Source: Acidimicrobiaceae bacterium (GTDB lineage Bacteria; Actinomycetota; Acidimicrobiia; Acidimicrobiales; RAAP-2). Taken from it: DNA of 64,000 bases. The translations under genes and the position numbers were made by a program. The notes under the pieces were generated by a model. That model was given only the letters and a program-made list of their open reading frames with translations. It made no database searches and was not told the DNA's origin. Numbering within the stretch: the first letter of the stretch is position 1; each line of letters begins with the position of its first letter. This document shows positions 8,089-16,646 of the stretch, one piece after another. The stretch is from assembly GCA_003158855.1 (NCBI GenBank), contig PMLJ01000034.1, positions 124,001 through 188,000 on the forward strand, given 5' to 3'.

Positions 8089-10581
8089 TCATCGACCGGC
8101 CAGGAGATCGCGGACCGCCGCGGCGAGACGCGTGCGGTCCACTTTCGACTGGTGGCGCCGGTCGGTCGGGAGCTGACCAACGAGCACCGCGGCGACGCGG
8201 TGCGTCGCCGCCGCCCGCGCCGCACTCGCGAGAGAAGCAGGGGCGAGGCGGACGTCGCCCTCGCCGCCGATTACCAGCGCCAGCGCGCACGATTCCGGCG
8301 GGCCAACGCCAACGGCCGCCACTGGTCGATCAAGCGCCGCCGCCACCGGAGCCTCCACCGCGACGCTCGCGAGCGGGCCGTCGGCGGTTCGAATCACGTG
8401 CTGGGCTCGTCCGAGTTGGAACAGCCCGCCTCCCCAGAAGTAGCCGACGTCGCCGGTTCGGTGGAAGCGCCGTCCTTCGCGACGAACATTCGCGGTGAGG
8501 TCGGCCGACCACCTCGCGTCGTAGCCGTCGAAGAGCCAGGGCGCGCTCACCAGGATCTCGCCCCACTCGCCGTCGGCGAGCGCGGGACCCTGCACGTCAC
8601 CGAGCGCGACGACGCGCACGTCGCATCCCGGAAGCGGACGTCCGGTCGCCGTTCCGCCGAGCGGACCCTTGGCGAGCGGGTCGGCTCCGTCGGTGACGGG
8701 CAGGCACTCGGTCATGCCGTAGGGGGCACGTACCTCGCCCTTGGTGATTGCCTGGATGTTGCGAACCAGAGAAGCTGGAATCGGGGCGCCGGCGAGCATG
8801 ACGAGGCGCAGGTCAATTCCGCGTCCGGCGGACGTCGAGGCCACTTTCTCGGCCGAGGCGGGAGACAGCCACGCGGTGCTGACCTCGCCCTTGGCGACGG
8901 CGTCGGACAGCGCGTCGAAGTCCAACTCACGAGGCTTGTCGACGTCGAAGTCGGGCCGGACGAATCCCAGCCCAATGACCGGGGCGAGCAACATGAAGGG
9001 CCCGAACGATGTCGTGAACATCTCGCCGCGTTCGACCTCCAAGAGGTCGGAAAGGGCGTCGCGCTGCGCGGCGAGTGCGCCGTGCGTGTAGCGAACCGGC
9101 TTCGCGGGCCCGGTGGCTCCGGAGGTGTGGACAATGGCGGCAACGTCACTGGGGTGATTGATCACCGCAACGAACTCCGGGCCCTTCGAGGGCTCTCGAA
9201 GATCGGTGACACCCGGCAGCGAGGCGAACGCCGCGAGTCGAGCGCCAGGGGCGAACCGGCATGCGCGCGCCGCGGCCAACGTGGCGGCGGTGCCGACGAT
9301 GTGGGAGGGGGCGGCGCCCTTGATGAGCCGGCGGAGTTGAACAATCCCTGCAGAAGCGTCCGCCACGACGACGGCCGCGCCGACCTTCCATATCGCAAAC
9401 GTGGCAACAAGCAGGTCGACGCTCGGAGCTATCAGAATGCACACGCGATCACCTGGGCGCACGCCGTGGCGTTGCAGCGCGGACGCCGCGATCGTCGACC
9501 TGCTCGCGAGGTCGCGCCAGGACATGACGCCGTCGGGTCCCTCGTAGACGAGCGAAGAGTCGCCTGATCGCTCCTCGAGCGTCGCGAGTACTGATCGGAG
9601 CGGAGTTGACCCCTGCGCCACCGCGGAGGGCGACTTCAGCGACGCTGGTGGCGCGGTGGCGGCCGGTGGCTCCGCGAGGGACTGTACGAGCCAGTTCTCG
9701 ATGACCGTCCCGACCGGCTCGTCGAGACAGACGTAGTGGCCGGCGTTCGCGAATCGCTCAACCTGAGCCTGCGGCGCACGGCGTCGAAGGTCTCGAAGGA
9801 ACCGGTCGTGGAACACGGGGTCACGACCGCCCCAGAGAAGGAGGATGGGGCACTGCAGCGAGGCGAGGGCTTGGGCGCTCCTGGCGAGTGCGGCCCACGA
9901 CGGATCTGACGCGCGGACGGGGATGTCAGCGACGAAGTCGGCAATGGCTGCGCGACGCGAGGCCTTGCGGTATGGGGCGCGAAGTGCCTCGCGATGTCTC
10001 CGGGCGGTCATGCGCGCCGCTCCATCAACGAAGACGGGGGTGCTCGCGCACGTGAGCGCGGTGATCGTTCGAGCGACGGCGATGAGCGGCGGAACTCGAA
10101 TGTCGTCCGGTTTTGCCACCGCGGTATTGGCCAGAATGAGGGCCCGGACGTCCAGGGACGCTGCGGCGCCAACGGCAACCGGGCCGCCCCAGTCGTGCGC
10201 CGCGAGCACCAAGGGGCCGTTGACCTCTTCGAGGCAGAACCGAACGAGTTCGTCAATCCGGTCGCTCAGCCGTCGAGGTCCGGGGCGCTCGGAGTATCCC
10301 ATGCCGGTCTGATCGACGGCGATCACCCGCCAGCCCGGTGACAGCGATCGAAGGACATCGCGCCAGAGGTAACCCCACGAGGGATTGCCGTGCACGCAGA
10401 CAATCGTTCCCAGCGGGCCGGGTCCGGTGTCAAGGACGTGCCAAGTCAGCGTCGCACCGTCGGCCCCGGTGAAGGTGACCAGGCGCGACCACCTTGGCTC
10501 GAGGCCCCAGCGGCGCAGTTGGTCCGGCGTCGGGGCTACGTCAAGCCCACGCGACGCCGGCCCTCTCCGGGACTGAAACAC
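8089..10581 (-). CDS. oleBC: OleB-OleC fusion: beta-lactone decarboxylase plus beta-lactone synthetase
   Basis: 830 residues, two enzymes in one chain. Residues about 20-300 are an alpha/beta hydrolase of the haloalkane-dehalogenase type with the nucleophile Asp130 in LAAHDWGG and the HGNPSWGYLW oxyanion region. Residues about 315-830 are an AMP-dependent ligase fold: SGATGPAKPVRYTHG phosphate loop and YGMTECLPV. Known roles: OleC turns the 3-hydroxy-2-alkyl acid into a beta-lactone using ATP, and OleB expels CO2 to give a cis-olefin. The fused form is known from actinobacteria. Gap to oleA is 6 nt. Confidence 0.92.
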   Translation of the reverse strand: MFQSRRGPASRGLDVAPTPDQLRRWGLEPRWSRLVTFTGADGATLTWHVLDTGPGPLGTIVCVHGNPSWGYLWRDVLRSLSPGWRVIAVDQTGMGYSERPGPRRLSDRIDELVRFCLEEVNGPLVLAAHDWGGPVAVGAAASLDVRALILANTAVAKPDDIRVPPLIAVARTITALTCASTPVFVDGAARMTARRHREALRAPYRKASRRAAIADFVADIPVRASDPSWAALARSAQALASLQCPILLLWGGRDPVFHDRFLRDLRRRAPQAQVERFANAGHYVCLDEPVGTVIENWLVQSLAEPPAATAPPASLKSPSAVAQGSTPLRSVLATLEERSGDSSLVYEGPDGVMSWRDLASRSTIAASALQRHGVRPGDRVCILIAPSVDLLVATFAIWKVGAAVVVADASAGIVQLRRLIKGAAPSHIVGTAATLAAARACRFAPGARLAAFASLPGVTDLREPSKGPEFVAVINHPSDVAAIVHTSGATGPAKPVRYTHGALAAQRDALSDLLEVERGEMFTTSFGPFMLLAPVIGLGFVRPDFDVDKPRELDFDALSDAVAKGEVSTAWLSPASAEKVASTSAGRGIDLRLVMLAGAPIPASLVRNIQAITKGEVRAPYGMTECLPVTDGADPLAKGPLGGTATGRPLPGCDVRVVALGDVQGPALADGEWGEILVSAPWLFDGYDARWSADLTANVRREGRRFHRTGDVGYFWGGGLFQLGRAQHVIRTADGPLASVAVEAPVAAALDRPVAAVGVGPPESCALALVIGGEGDVRLAPASLASAARAAATHRVAAVLVGQLPTDRRHQSKVDRTRLAAAVRDLLAGR

Positions 10582-10587
10582 GCAGGT

Positions 10588-11601
10588 CTACCAGACCAGC
10601 TCGGCGCCGGCGCAGTTCAGTCCAGACCCGATGCCCATCAACAGCACGCGGTCACCGGCGACCAGTTGATCAGCGATCGTGGAGAGCGTGTACGGCACGG
10701 CCGCGGGCCCCATGTTGCCGTATTTGGGATAGGTGAGCGGCACGCGCGTGGTGTCGATGTGCAGGAGTTCGCAAAGTTTCGAGGTGTGCACGGCCGACAC
10801 CTGGTGGATCACGTACCAGTCGCAGTCCTTCCATTTCCAGCCGGCGGCGAGCGCCGCTTCGAATGTCTCATTCGCCAGGTCGAGGCCGCTCACGAGGAGC
10901 TTCGCCGTATCGGTGCGCATCTGCTCGAGGTCGCCAACGCAGAGCTCGTGGTGGTTGGTCGCGGCACGGGTAATGCCGCCGAGAAACGCGTGTCCTCCCG
11001 AGCGCGGTCCGCCCATGACCATGGCCGCGGCGCCCGAGCCGAGGGTGAGTGAGGCAAACTGATCGAAGACGTCCATGGCGGTCGTCGAGGGCAGACGCAG
11101 CCGGCCCAGCGTCGCGAGCTGGGTGTGGCGGCTACCTTCGCCATCGACGATGAGCACGGTCCGTGCTTGTCCCGATTCAATGGCCATCGCCGCGATGTTC
11201 ATGGCGTTGATGAATCCGAGGCAGGCGTTGCCGAGGTCGAAGTTCGTGCAGGCCGACGAGAGGCCCAGGCCGAAGTGAACCGCGCAGGCGACGCTCGGCT
11301 CGAGGTGGTGCTTGCAGACCGACGTGGAGATTAGCAGGTCGATCTCGGAGGGCCCGACGTCGGCGTTGGCCATGGCCTCGCGGGCGGCGAGCGCGGCGGC
11401 CTGGTTGAAACTGACTCCCTCGGGCCACCAACGGCGTTCGCTGATGCCCGCCACCGCGTCGAGAAGTCCGGGGCGAATGCCGCAGCGCTCGTAGGTTTCG
11501 CTCAGTTGCTCGTCGATCCACGCCGAGGTCACGACCTCGGGGGCATCGACGTGCCCGAGGCCCCAGATTGACGTGCGGGTAAAGGCATTAGAAAGTTCCA
11601 C
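10588..11601 (-). CDS. oleA: OleA thiolase-like head-to-head acyl-CoA condensing enzyme
   Basis: 337 residues of KASIII-type thiolase fold. Catalytic Cys127 lies in GNACLGF, His266 in VIHQVSA, Asn296 in YGNMGPA. Glu101 in HHLEPSVAC matches the glutamate that is special to OleA and acts as base for acyl-CoA condensation; FabH enzymes lack it. First gene of the ole operon; its promoter must lie in the 369 bp gap shared with the sulfite reductase gene. Confidence 0.92.
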   Translation of the reverse strand: MELSNAFTRTSIWGLGHVDAPEVVTSAWIDEQLSETYERCGIRPGLLDAVAGISERRWWPEGVSFNQAAALAAREAMANADVGPSEIDLLISTSVCKHHLEPSVACAVHFGLGLSSACTNFDLGNACLGFINAMNIAAMAIESGQARTVLIVDGEGSRHTQLATLGRLRLPSTTAMDVFDQFASLTLGSGAAAMVMGGPRSGGHAFLGGITRAATNHHELCVGDLEQMRTDTAKLLVSGLDLANETFEAALAAGWKWKDCDWYVIHQVSAVHTSKLCELLHIDTTRVPLTYPKYGNMGPAAVPYTLSTIADQLVAGDRVLLMGIGSGLNCAGAELVW

Positions 11602-11970
11602 CCGTCTAGGTTACGGGGTGGGCGGTAACGGCCAGAATGCGGGGAGCAATGGGCTGCGATCAGCCCATGGGCCGTCTGGGCTAGCAGACGCTCAGCAACG
11701 GAGCGTTGGTGACGTGGTCTCCTGGAACGAAGTTCCGAGGGCGGGGGTTCCTCGACGGGTGATGCGCCGCTCCTGAATGCCGCGGGAGTTCTCCGCGACT
11801 CCCTGATTGAGTTGAGTCGAATTCGGACCAACGCACCTTTATTGGTGGAGCGAGTCCGGATCGGAAACTGAAAACCCCTTTAGAACCTGGGATTTCCTAA
11901 GTGCTCTAATTATGACTAAGCCGATAGGGTTTAAGGCAATTAACTGAGAATCAAGAAAAGGGGATCCCCG
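11602..11970. promoter_or_regulatory. 369 bp divergent intergenic region (oleA / sulfite reductase)
   Basis: Holds both outward promoters and a dense run of inverted repeats (separate entry). The right part (about 11870-11960) is markedly more AT-rich than its surroundings, which suits a promoter for the sulfite reductase gene; AAGGGG about 8 nt before the ATG at 11971 is the probable ribosome-binding site. I could not match it to a named riboswitch. Confidence 0.4.
11649..11803. other. Run of six short perfect inverted repeats (possible structured RNA)
   Basis: Read directly: ATGGGCT-6nt-AGCCCAT (11649-11668), CGTCTG-6nt-CAGACG (11673-11690), ACGCTC-7nt-GAGCGT (11688-11706, shares ACG with the previous one, so the two compete), GGAAC-3nt-GTTCC (11724-11736), CGAGG-9nt-CCTCG (11736-11754) and GGGAGT-8nt-ACTCCC (11784-11803). 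Either strand could carry them as a leader of oleA or of the sulfite reductase mRNA, or as a separate small RNA. No family recognised. Confidence 0.45.
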
Positions 11971-13638
11971 ATGGCGAGTATCGACGCGTCGCACACGGTC
12001 GAAGAGGAGTTCAAGCGATCGAGCGATTTCCTTCGTGGTGACCTGTCGAGCGAGATTGCGAATAACGAACCCAGCATCGAGGGTGGGTCGGAGCACCTGC
12101 TGAAGTTCCACGGCATCTACGCCCAGGACAATCGCGACGTACGCCGCGAGCGCTCGCTCGCTCGCGAGGCCCTGGAGTACATCTTCATGGTGCGCGTCGC
12201 CATTCCCGGCGGAAGACTCTCCACCGATCAGTGGCTGGCGCTCGACGAGATCGCCGAGGACCTCGCGGACGGAACGATTCGCCTGACGACGCGCCAGGCG
12301 GTGCAGTTCCACGGGGTGCTGAAGGCGGGATTGCGGCCCATGGCTTTCGAGCTCGACGCCCACCTGATGACGTCATTCGGCGCCTGCGGTGACGTCGTGA
12401 GGAACACCGTGATGTGCCCGGACCTGCTGGCCAATGGAGACAACGCACGGCTCGTCCTCATGGCCGATCACATCGCGCGAACGTTCAAGCCGGCGACGCG
12501 CGCCCACTGGGAGATCTTCGTGAATGGCGAGAAGAGCGCGACGTCCGAGCCCGACAACGAGCACTCCTTCTACGGAGAGACCTACCTGCCACGCAAGTTC
12601 AAGATCGCGATCGCCAATCCGAAGGAAAACTGCGTCGACGTCTACGCCCAGGATCTCGGACTCATTCCCGCCACCCATGATGAACTTGGCGAGGGCTTCA
12701 ACGTCGTCGTCGCCGGCGGGCTGGGCCGCTCCTACGCCCACCCCGACACCTTTGCCCGGCTGGCCGATCCACTGACCTTCGTCACCTACGCGGAACTGGA
12801 TGATGTCATTCGCGCGGTGCTCTCCACCTACCGCGATCTTGGCGACCGGACAGATCGTCGGCGAGCGCGCATGAAGTACATCGCCGCCGACGCCGGATTC
12901 GAGCAGTTCCGCCGGGAGATTGAGGAGCGCCTCGGACAGGAACTCCGTGCGCCACTGGCCCTGGATCTGGGCGAGGCCGATGACCACCTGGGCTGGCGCG
13001 AGCTCAGCGACGGCTCCTTGCAACTCGGCATCCGGGTGGGCGCGGGGCGCGTGGGCGACGGACCGGACGGCAACGGACTGCGCAGCGCGCTGCGCGAGAT
13101 CGCCCAGACGCTGCGGGTCAACTTCTTGATCACCGCCCAGCAGGACATGCTGATCTCCTCGATCAGTCCCGAAGACCGTGGCGCCGTCGAGAGGATTCTC
13201 TCGGCGCACGGCGTGCGAGGCGTCGAAGAGCTGGGGAATGTGGAGCGCTCGGCGCTCGCGTGCCCGGCGTTGCCCACGTGCAGCCAAGCGCTGGCCGAAG
13301 CCGAACGACGCCTCCCCGACGTTGTCTCGTTGGTTCAGGGCGAACTTGACGCGAACGGGCTCGCCAAGCGACGTCTGCAACTTCGTATGACGGGATGCCC
13401 GAACGGTTGCGCGCGTCCGGCGGTGGCCGAGGTCGGCATCGTGGGTCGCACGAAGAACACCTACGACGTCTTCCTCGGCGGAGGTCCACGCGGCGACCGC
13501 CTCGCCTCGCTCTATCGGGAGAAGGTCAAGCTGGATGACTTGCCCGAAGTGCTGCGACCCGTCCTCGAGAGGTGGAAGGCCGAGGGACTCGAGGACGAGT
13601 CGTTTGGAGACTTCTACACGCGCGTGGTGTTCCCGTGA
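11971..13638 (+). CDS. Assimilatory sulfite reductase, siroheme/[4Fe-4S] hemoprotein
   Basis: 555 residues. The siroheme-[4Fe-4S] ligands are in ACPALPTCSQALAEAERRLP and MTGCPNGCARPAVAEVG, which follow the CysI pattern of sulfite rather than nitrite reductases. Reduces sulfite to sulfide with six electrons. There is no flavoprotein CysJ next to it, so ferredoxin is the likely donor (inference). Followed directly by the two genes that make siroheme, so cofactor and enzyme are expressed together. Start ATG has AAGGGG upstream. Confidence 0.9.
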   Translation: MASIDASHTVEEEFKRSSDFLRGDLSSEIANNEPSIEGGSEHLLKFHGIYAQDNRDVRRERSLAREALEYIFMVRVAIPGGRLSTDQWLALDEIAEDLADGTIRLTTRQAVQFHGVLKAGLRPMAFELDAHLMTSFGACGDVVRNTVMCPDLLANGDNARLVLMADHIARTFKPATRAHWEIFVNGEKSATSEPDNEHSFYGETYLPRKFKIAIANPKENCVDVYAQDLGLIPATHDELGEGFNVVVAGGLGRSYAHPDTFARLADPLTFVTYAELDDVIRAVLSTYRDLGDRTDRRRARMKYIAADAGFEQFRREIEERLGQELRAPLALDLGEADDHLGWRELSDGSLQLGIRVGAGRVGDGPDGNGLRSALREIAQTLRVNFLITAQQDMLISSISPEDRGAVERILSAHGVRGVEELGNVERSALACPALPTCSQALAEAERRLPDVVSLVQGELDANGLAKRRLQLRMTGCPNGCARPAVAEVGIVGRTKNTYDVFLGGGPRGDRLASLYREKVKLDDLPEVLRPVLERWKAEGLEDESFGDFYTRVVFP

Positions 13639-14372
13639 CCGTCTACCTCGTAGGGGCCGGACCAGGTGATGCCGATCTGTTGACGATCAGGGCAGCGCAA
13701 CTGCTCGCGACGGCGGACGTCGTCGTGCACGATCGACTCATCTCCAACGAAGTCCTGGACCTCATCAACCGCACCGCCCGACGATTCGACGTGGGCAAGG
13801 TTCCGGGCCACTCGCATTCGCAGGCGCAGATCAATGAACTGCTGGTGTCGCTCGGTGGAGCGTACACGCGCGTCGTTCGATTGAAGGGCGGCGACCCGTT
13901 TGTCTTCGGTCGCGGCGGGGAAGAGGCCGAAGTCCTGAGCGACGCCGGACTGGACGTCGAGATCGTTCCCGGCATCACCTCGGCGTTCGCCGGACCGTTG
14001 CTGGCCGGGATACCCGTCACGCATCGCGGGCTGTCCCACGGCGTCACGATCGTGACCGGGAGCACCGTGCAGGGCTCCACGGTGGACTTCGGCGCCCTCG
14101 CGAATCCGGATCTCACCCTGGTGGTGCTGATGGGGGTGCAGCGTCGCGCCATCATCGCGAGCGAACTACTCGAAGGCGGACTGCGCGCGGAGACTCCGGT
14201 GGCGGTCGTGGAGTGGGCGTCAACGGATCAGCAACGGACCGTTCGAAGCACTCTGAAGGAGCTGGCGGGGCTGGACGTGAAGTCGCCGGCGGTGATCGTC
14301 ATCGGGGCCGTCGCGGACCTCGAACTCGGCCGCGTCGCCAAGTTCGCCTCCCCGTTCGCCATGAGTTCGTGA
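13635..14372 (+). CDS. cobA: Uroporphyrinogen-III C-methyltransferase
   Basis: 245 residues from the GTG at 13635 (GTGA overlap with the sulfite reductase stop). SAM-dependent methylation of uroporphyrinogen III at C2 and C7 to precorrin-2, the first step towards siroheme. Signatures: VYLVGAGPGDADLLTIRA at the N terminus and VRLKGGDPFVFGRGGEE. The 63-nt-longer ORF-track start is in the sulfite reductase gene. Confidence 0.93.
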   Translation: MTVYLVGAGPGDADLLTIRAAQLLATADVVVHDRLISNEVLDLINRTARRFDVGKVPGHSHSQAQINELLVSLGGAYTRVVRLKGGDPFVFGRGGEEAEVLSDAGLDVEIVPGITSAFAGPLLAGIPVTHRGLSHGVTIVTGSTVQGSTVDFGALANPDLTLVVLMGVQRRAIIASELLEGGLRAETPVAVVEWASTDQQRTVRSTLKELAGLDVKSPAVIVIGAVADLELGRVAKFASPFAMSS

Positions 14373-14920
14373 TGTTCCCACTCGTCGTCGATCTCTCGAA
14401 TCGATCGGTCGTGGTCATCGGAGCGGGCCGGGTGGGGGCTCACAAGACCGCCCAGCTGCTCGAATCAGGCGCGCGCGTCACCGTGATCGCCGAGGAGATA
14501 CGCGCTGCGGTGCCCGAGGGGGTCGAAACCCTCGTCGTGCGTCGATACGCGCCCGGCGATCTGGCGGGGGCGTTGCTCGTCGTTGCGGCGACCGGTGACC
14601 CGGCGGTGAACGATCAGATCGTGAAGGAGGCCAACGAGCGCAACGTGCTGCTCAACGTGGTCGATGATCTTGGTCGGTCGGACTTCCATTTCACAGCCGT
14701 GCACCGTGACGGCGACGTGGTCGTCTCGGTATCAACGAGCGGCGCGTCACCGGCGCTGGCGCAGTGGGTTCGCAACACTGCGGCAATGGCGCTGCCGAAG
14801 AACTTGTCGAGCGTGGCCCGTCAACTGCGCGCCGAGCGCTCGGCGATCCACGCGGCGGGCGAAAGCACCGAGGACCGCGAATGGATGGCCAGGGTCAACG
14901 AACTCACGAACGAGCTCTAG
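14372..14920 (+). CDS. Precorrin-2 dehydrogenase / sirohydrochlorin ferrochelatase (CysG-N/Met8 family)
   Basis: 182 residues from the ATG at 14372, sharing one base with the cobA stop. N-terminal Rossmann motif VVVIGAGRVGAHKTAQLLESGARVTV; middle SVSTSGASPALAQWVR is the conserved family segment with the catalytic region. Known role: NAD-dependent oxidation of precorrin-2 and, in many members, iron insertion to give siroheme. Completes the siroheme branch needed by the sulfite reductase two genes upstream. Confidence 0.88.
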   Translation: MFPLVVDLSNRSVVVIGAGRVGAHKTAQLLESGARVTVIAEEIRAAVPEGVETLVVRRYAPGDLAGALLVVAATGDPAVNDQIVKEANERNVLLNVVDDLGRSDFHFTAVHRDGDVVVSVSTSGASPALAQWVRNTAAMALPKNLSSVARQLRAERSAIHAAGESTEDREWMARVNELTNEL

Positions 14921-15037
14921 GAGGCCTTCCCAACAGGCGCATGGGGGTCGGGACCCGTGCGCCGGTGGACCCGTCAGCGCCCAGCGATGTGACATTCGAC
15001 TCTGGCCGCGCGCACCGGTTCGAGCGATGTTGGTGGC

Positions 15038-16384
15038 ATGACAACGCGCACGATGAACGAGCAGGCCGTCAAGACCCTGGCGCGGCTCGCGCGGCCGCTG
15101 ACCGGGGTGGCGGAGGACTACGACAGCCTCTTGGACCTGGTCGGTGATCGCCGTTTCGTTCTGATCGGAGAAGCGTCCCACGGTACCCACGAGTTCTATC
15201 GCGAGCGCGCCCGCATCACCCGCCGTCTCATCGACGAGCGCGGGTTCAACGTGGTCGCGGTCGAGGGTGACTGGCCCGACGCCAACCGGGTTAACCAATA
15301 CGTGATGGGGCTCTCGGATGATCCAGACGCCGACGCAGCGCTCGGGGGCTTTCGAAGGTTTCCGACCTGGATGTGGCGCAACCGGGACGTGCTGGCGTTC
15401 GTGCAGTGGCTTCGCGCCCGCAACGACGCACAGGCGGCGGCGGCGACCAAGGCCCGTTTCCACGGTCTCGACCTCTACAGCCTGCGCGCGTCCATCGAGG
15501 CGGTTGTCCACTACCTGGAGCGCGTTGATCCCGAGCAGGCTCTCAGGGCGCGCCAGCGCTACTCGTGCTTCGACCACGTCGAGGCCGACGGGCAGGCCTA
15601 CGGCTACGCACTCGCCACCGGCGTCGCGGATCCCTGCGAGGACGCAGTCGTCACTCAACTCCTCGAAATGCGCGAGCGATCAGCCGCGTACGTGGGCCGT
15701 GATGGTCTCGTGGCGGAAGACGAGCAGTTCTACGCCGAGCAGAATGCTCAACTCGTCCACGACGCCGAGGAGTACTACCGCCAGATGTATCGGGCGAACA
15801 TCTCCTCATGGAATCTTCGTGACAGCCACATGGCGAGCACGCTCGATGCGCTCGTCAAGCATTTCGATATTCAATCAGCGCCGACCAAGGTTGTGGTCTG
15901 GGCTCACAACTCGCACGTCGGCGATGCTCGAGCGACGTCGATGGGCTTTCGCGGCGAGCTCAACATCGGTCAGCTGGCGCGCGAGCGCTACGGCGACGAC
16001 GCGTTGCTCATCGGATTCAGTACGTACGCCGGACGGGTCACGGCGGCCACCGATTGGGGCGGCCCCGCGGAGCGAAAGCGGGTCCGGCCCGCGCGGCACG
16101 ACAGTTACGAGTCGATGCTGCACGACGTCGCGCTGCCCCAGTACTGGTTGCCAATGCGTGAGCTCGCCAATGACGACGAGTTCGCCAGTTCGCTGCTCGA
16201 GCGCGCGATCGGCGTCATCTACCGTCCCGAGACCGAACTGCAGAGTCACTACTTCCAGGCGGACCTGGCTCGCCAGTTCGACGCCGTGATCCACCTCGAT
16301 CACACGCGAGCCCTCGAACCTCTCGAGATGACCCAGCTTTGGGATGAGGGCGAGCCTCCCGAGACATACCCGTCCGGGCTGTAG
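15038..16384 (+). CDS. Erythromycin esterase family protein
   Basis: 448 residues. Contains the family's GEASHGTHEFYRERARITRRL and VVAVEGDWPDANRVNQY motifs and a later VVWAHNSHVGDAR; the two histidines and acidic residues used in catalysis appear present. Members include macrolide esterases (EreA) but most chromosomal ones have unknown substrates, so resistance cannot be claimed. Monocistronic in appearance, 117 bp after the siroheme genes. Confidence 0.85.
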   Translation: MTTRTMNEQAVKTLARLARPLTGVAEDYDSLLDLVGDRRFVLIGEASHGTHEFYRERARITRRLIDERGFNVVAVEGDWPDANRVNQYVMGLSDDPDADAALGGFRRFPTWMWRNRDVLAFVQWLRARNDAQAAAATKARFHGLDLYSLRASIEAVVHYLERVDPEQALRARQRYSCFDHVEADGQAYGYALATGVADPCEDAVVTQLLEMRERSAAYVGRDGLVAEDEQFYAEQNAQLVHDAEEYYRQMYRANISSWNLRDSHMASTLDALVKHFDIQSAPTKVVVWAHNSHVGDARATSMGFRGELNIGQLARERYGDDALLIGFSTYAGRVTAATDWGGPAERKRVRPARHDSYESMLHDVALPQYWLPMRELANDDEFASSLLERAIGVIYRPETELQSHYFQADLARQFDAVIHLDHTRALEPLEMTQLWDEGEPPETYPSGL

Positions 16385-16646
16385 TGAGGTGAGTGCCCAG
16401 TTGGCGACGCTGGCGAACTGGTCGACGGCTGCGACTTTGGCCGCGAGAAACAATCGATTGCCGATCTTGTCGCAGTGTTTGAACCTCGCGCGGCCCTCGC
16501 GCGGCTCGACGACAGCGAGCCGTGACTGTCCGAAAACTCCTACTGAAGAGTAAGGACAGTGAATTGGCGCTTTCGACGCTCACGCGTCGCGCTGACGCTG
16601 GGCGACGCCCGAGAGGCTCAAATCGAAGGTGCCATAATGGTTATTC

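Noticed and set aside
7936-9567. 543-codon plus ORF opposite oleBC
   Set aside because: Shadow ORF in high-GC DNA; the minus strand encodes complete catalytic motifs.
11602-11970. SAM or cobalamin riboswitch before sulfite reductase
   Set aside because: None of the conserved core sequences of these riboswitches that I know is present, although the region is rich in hairpins.
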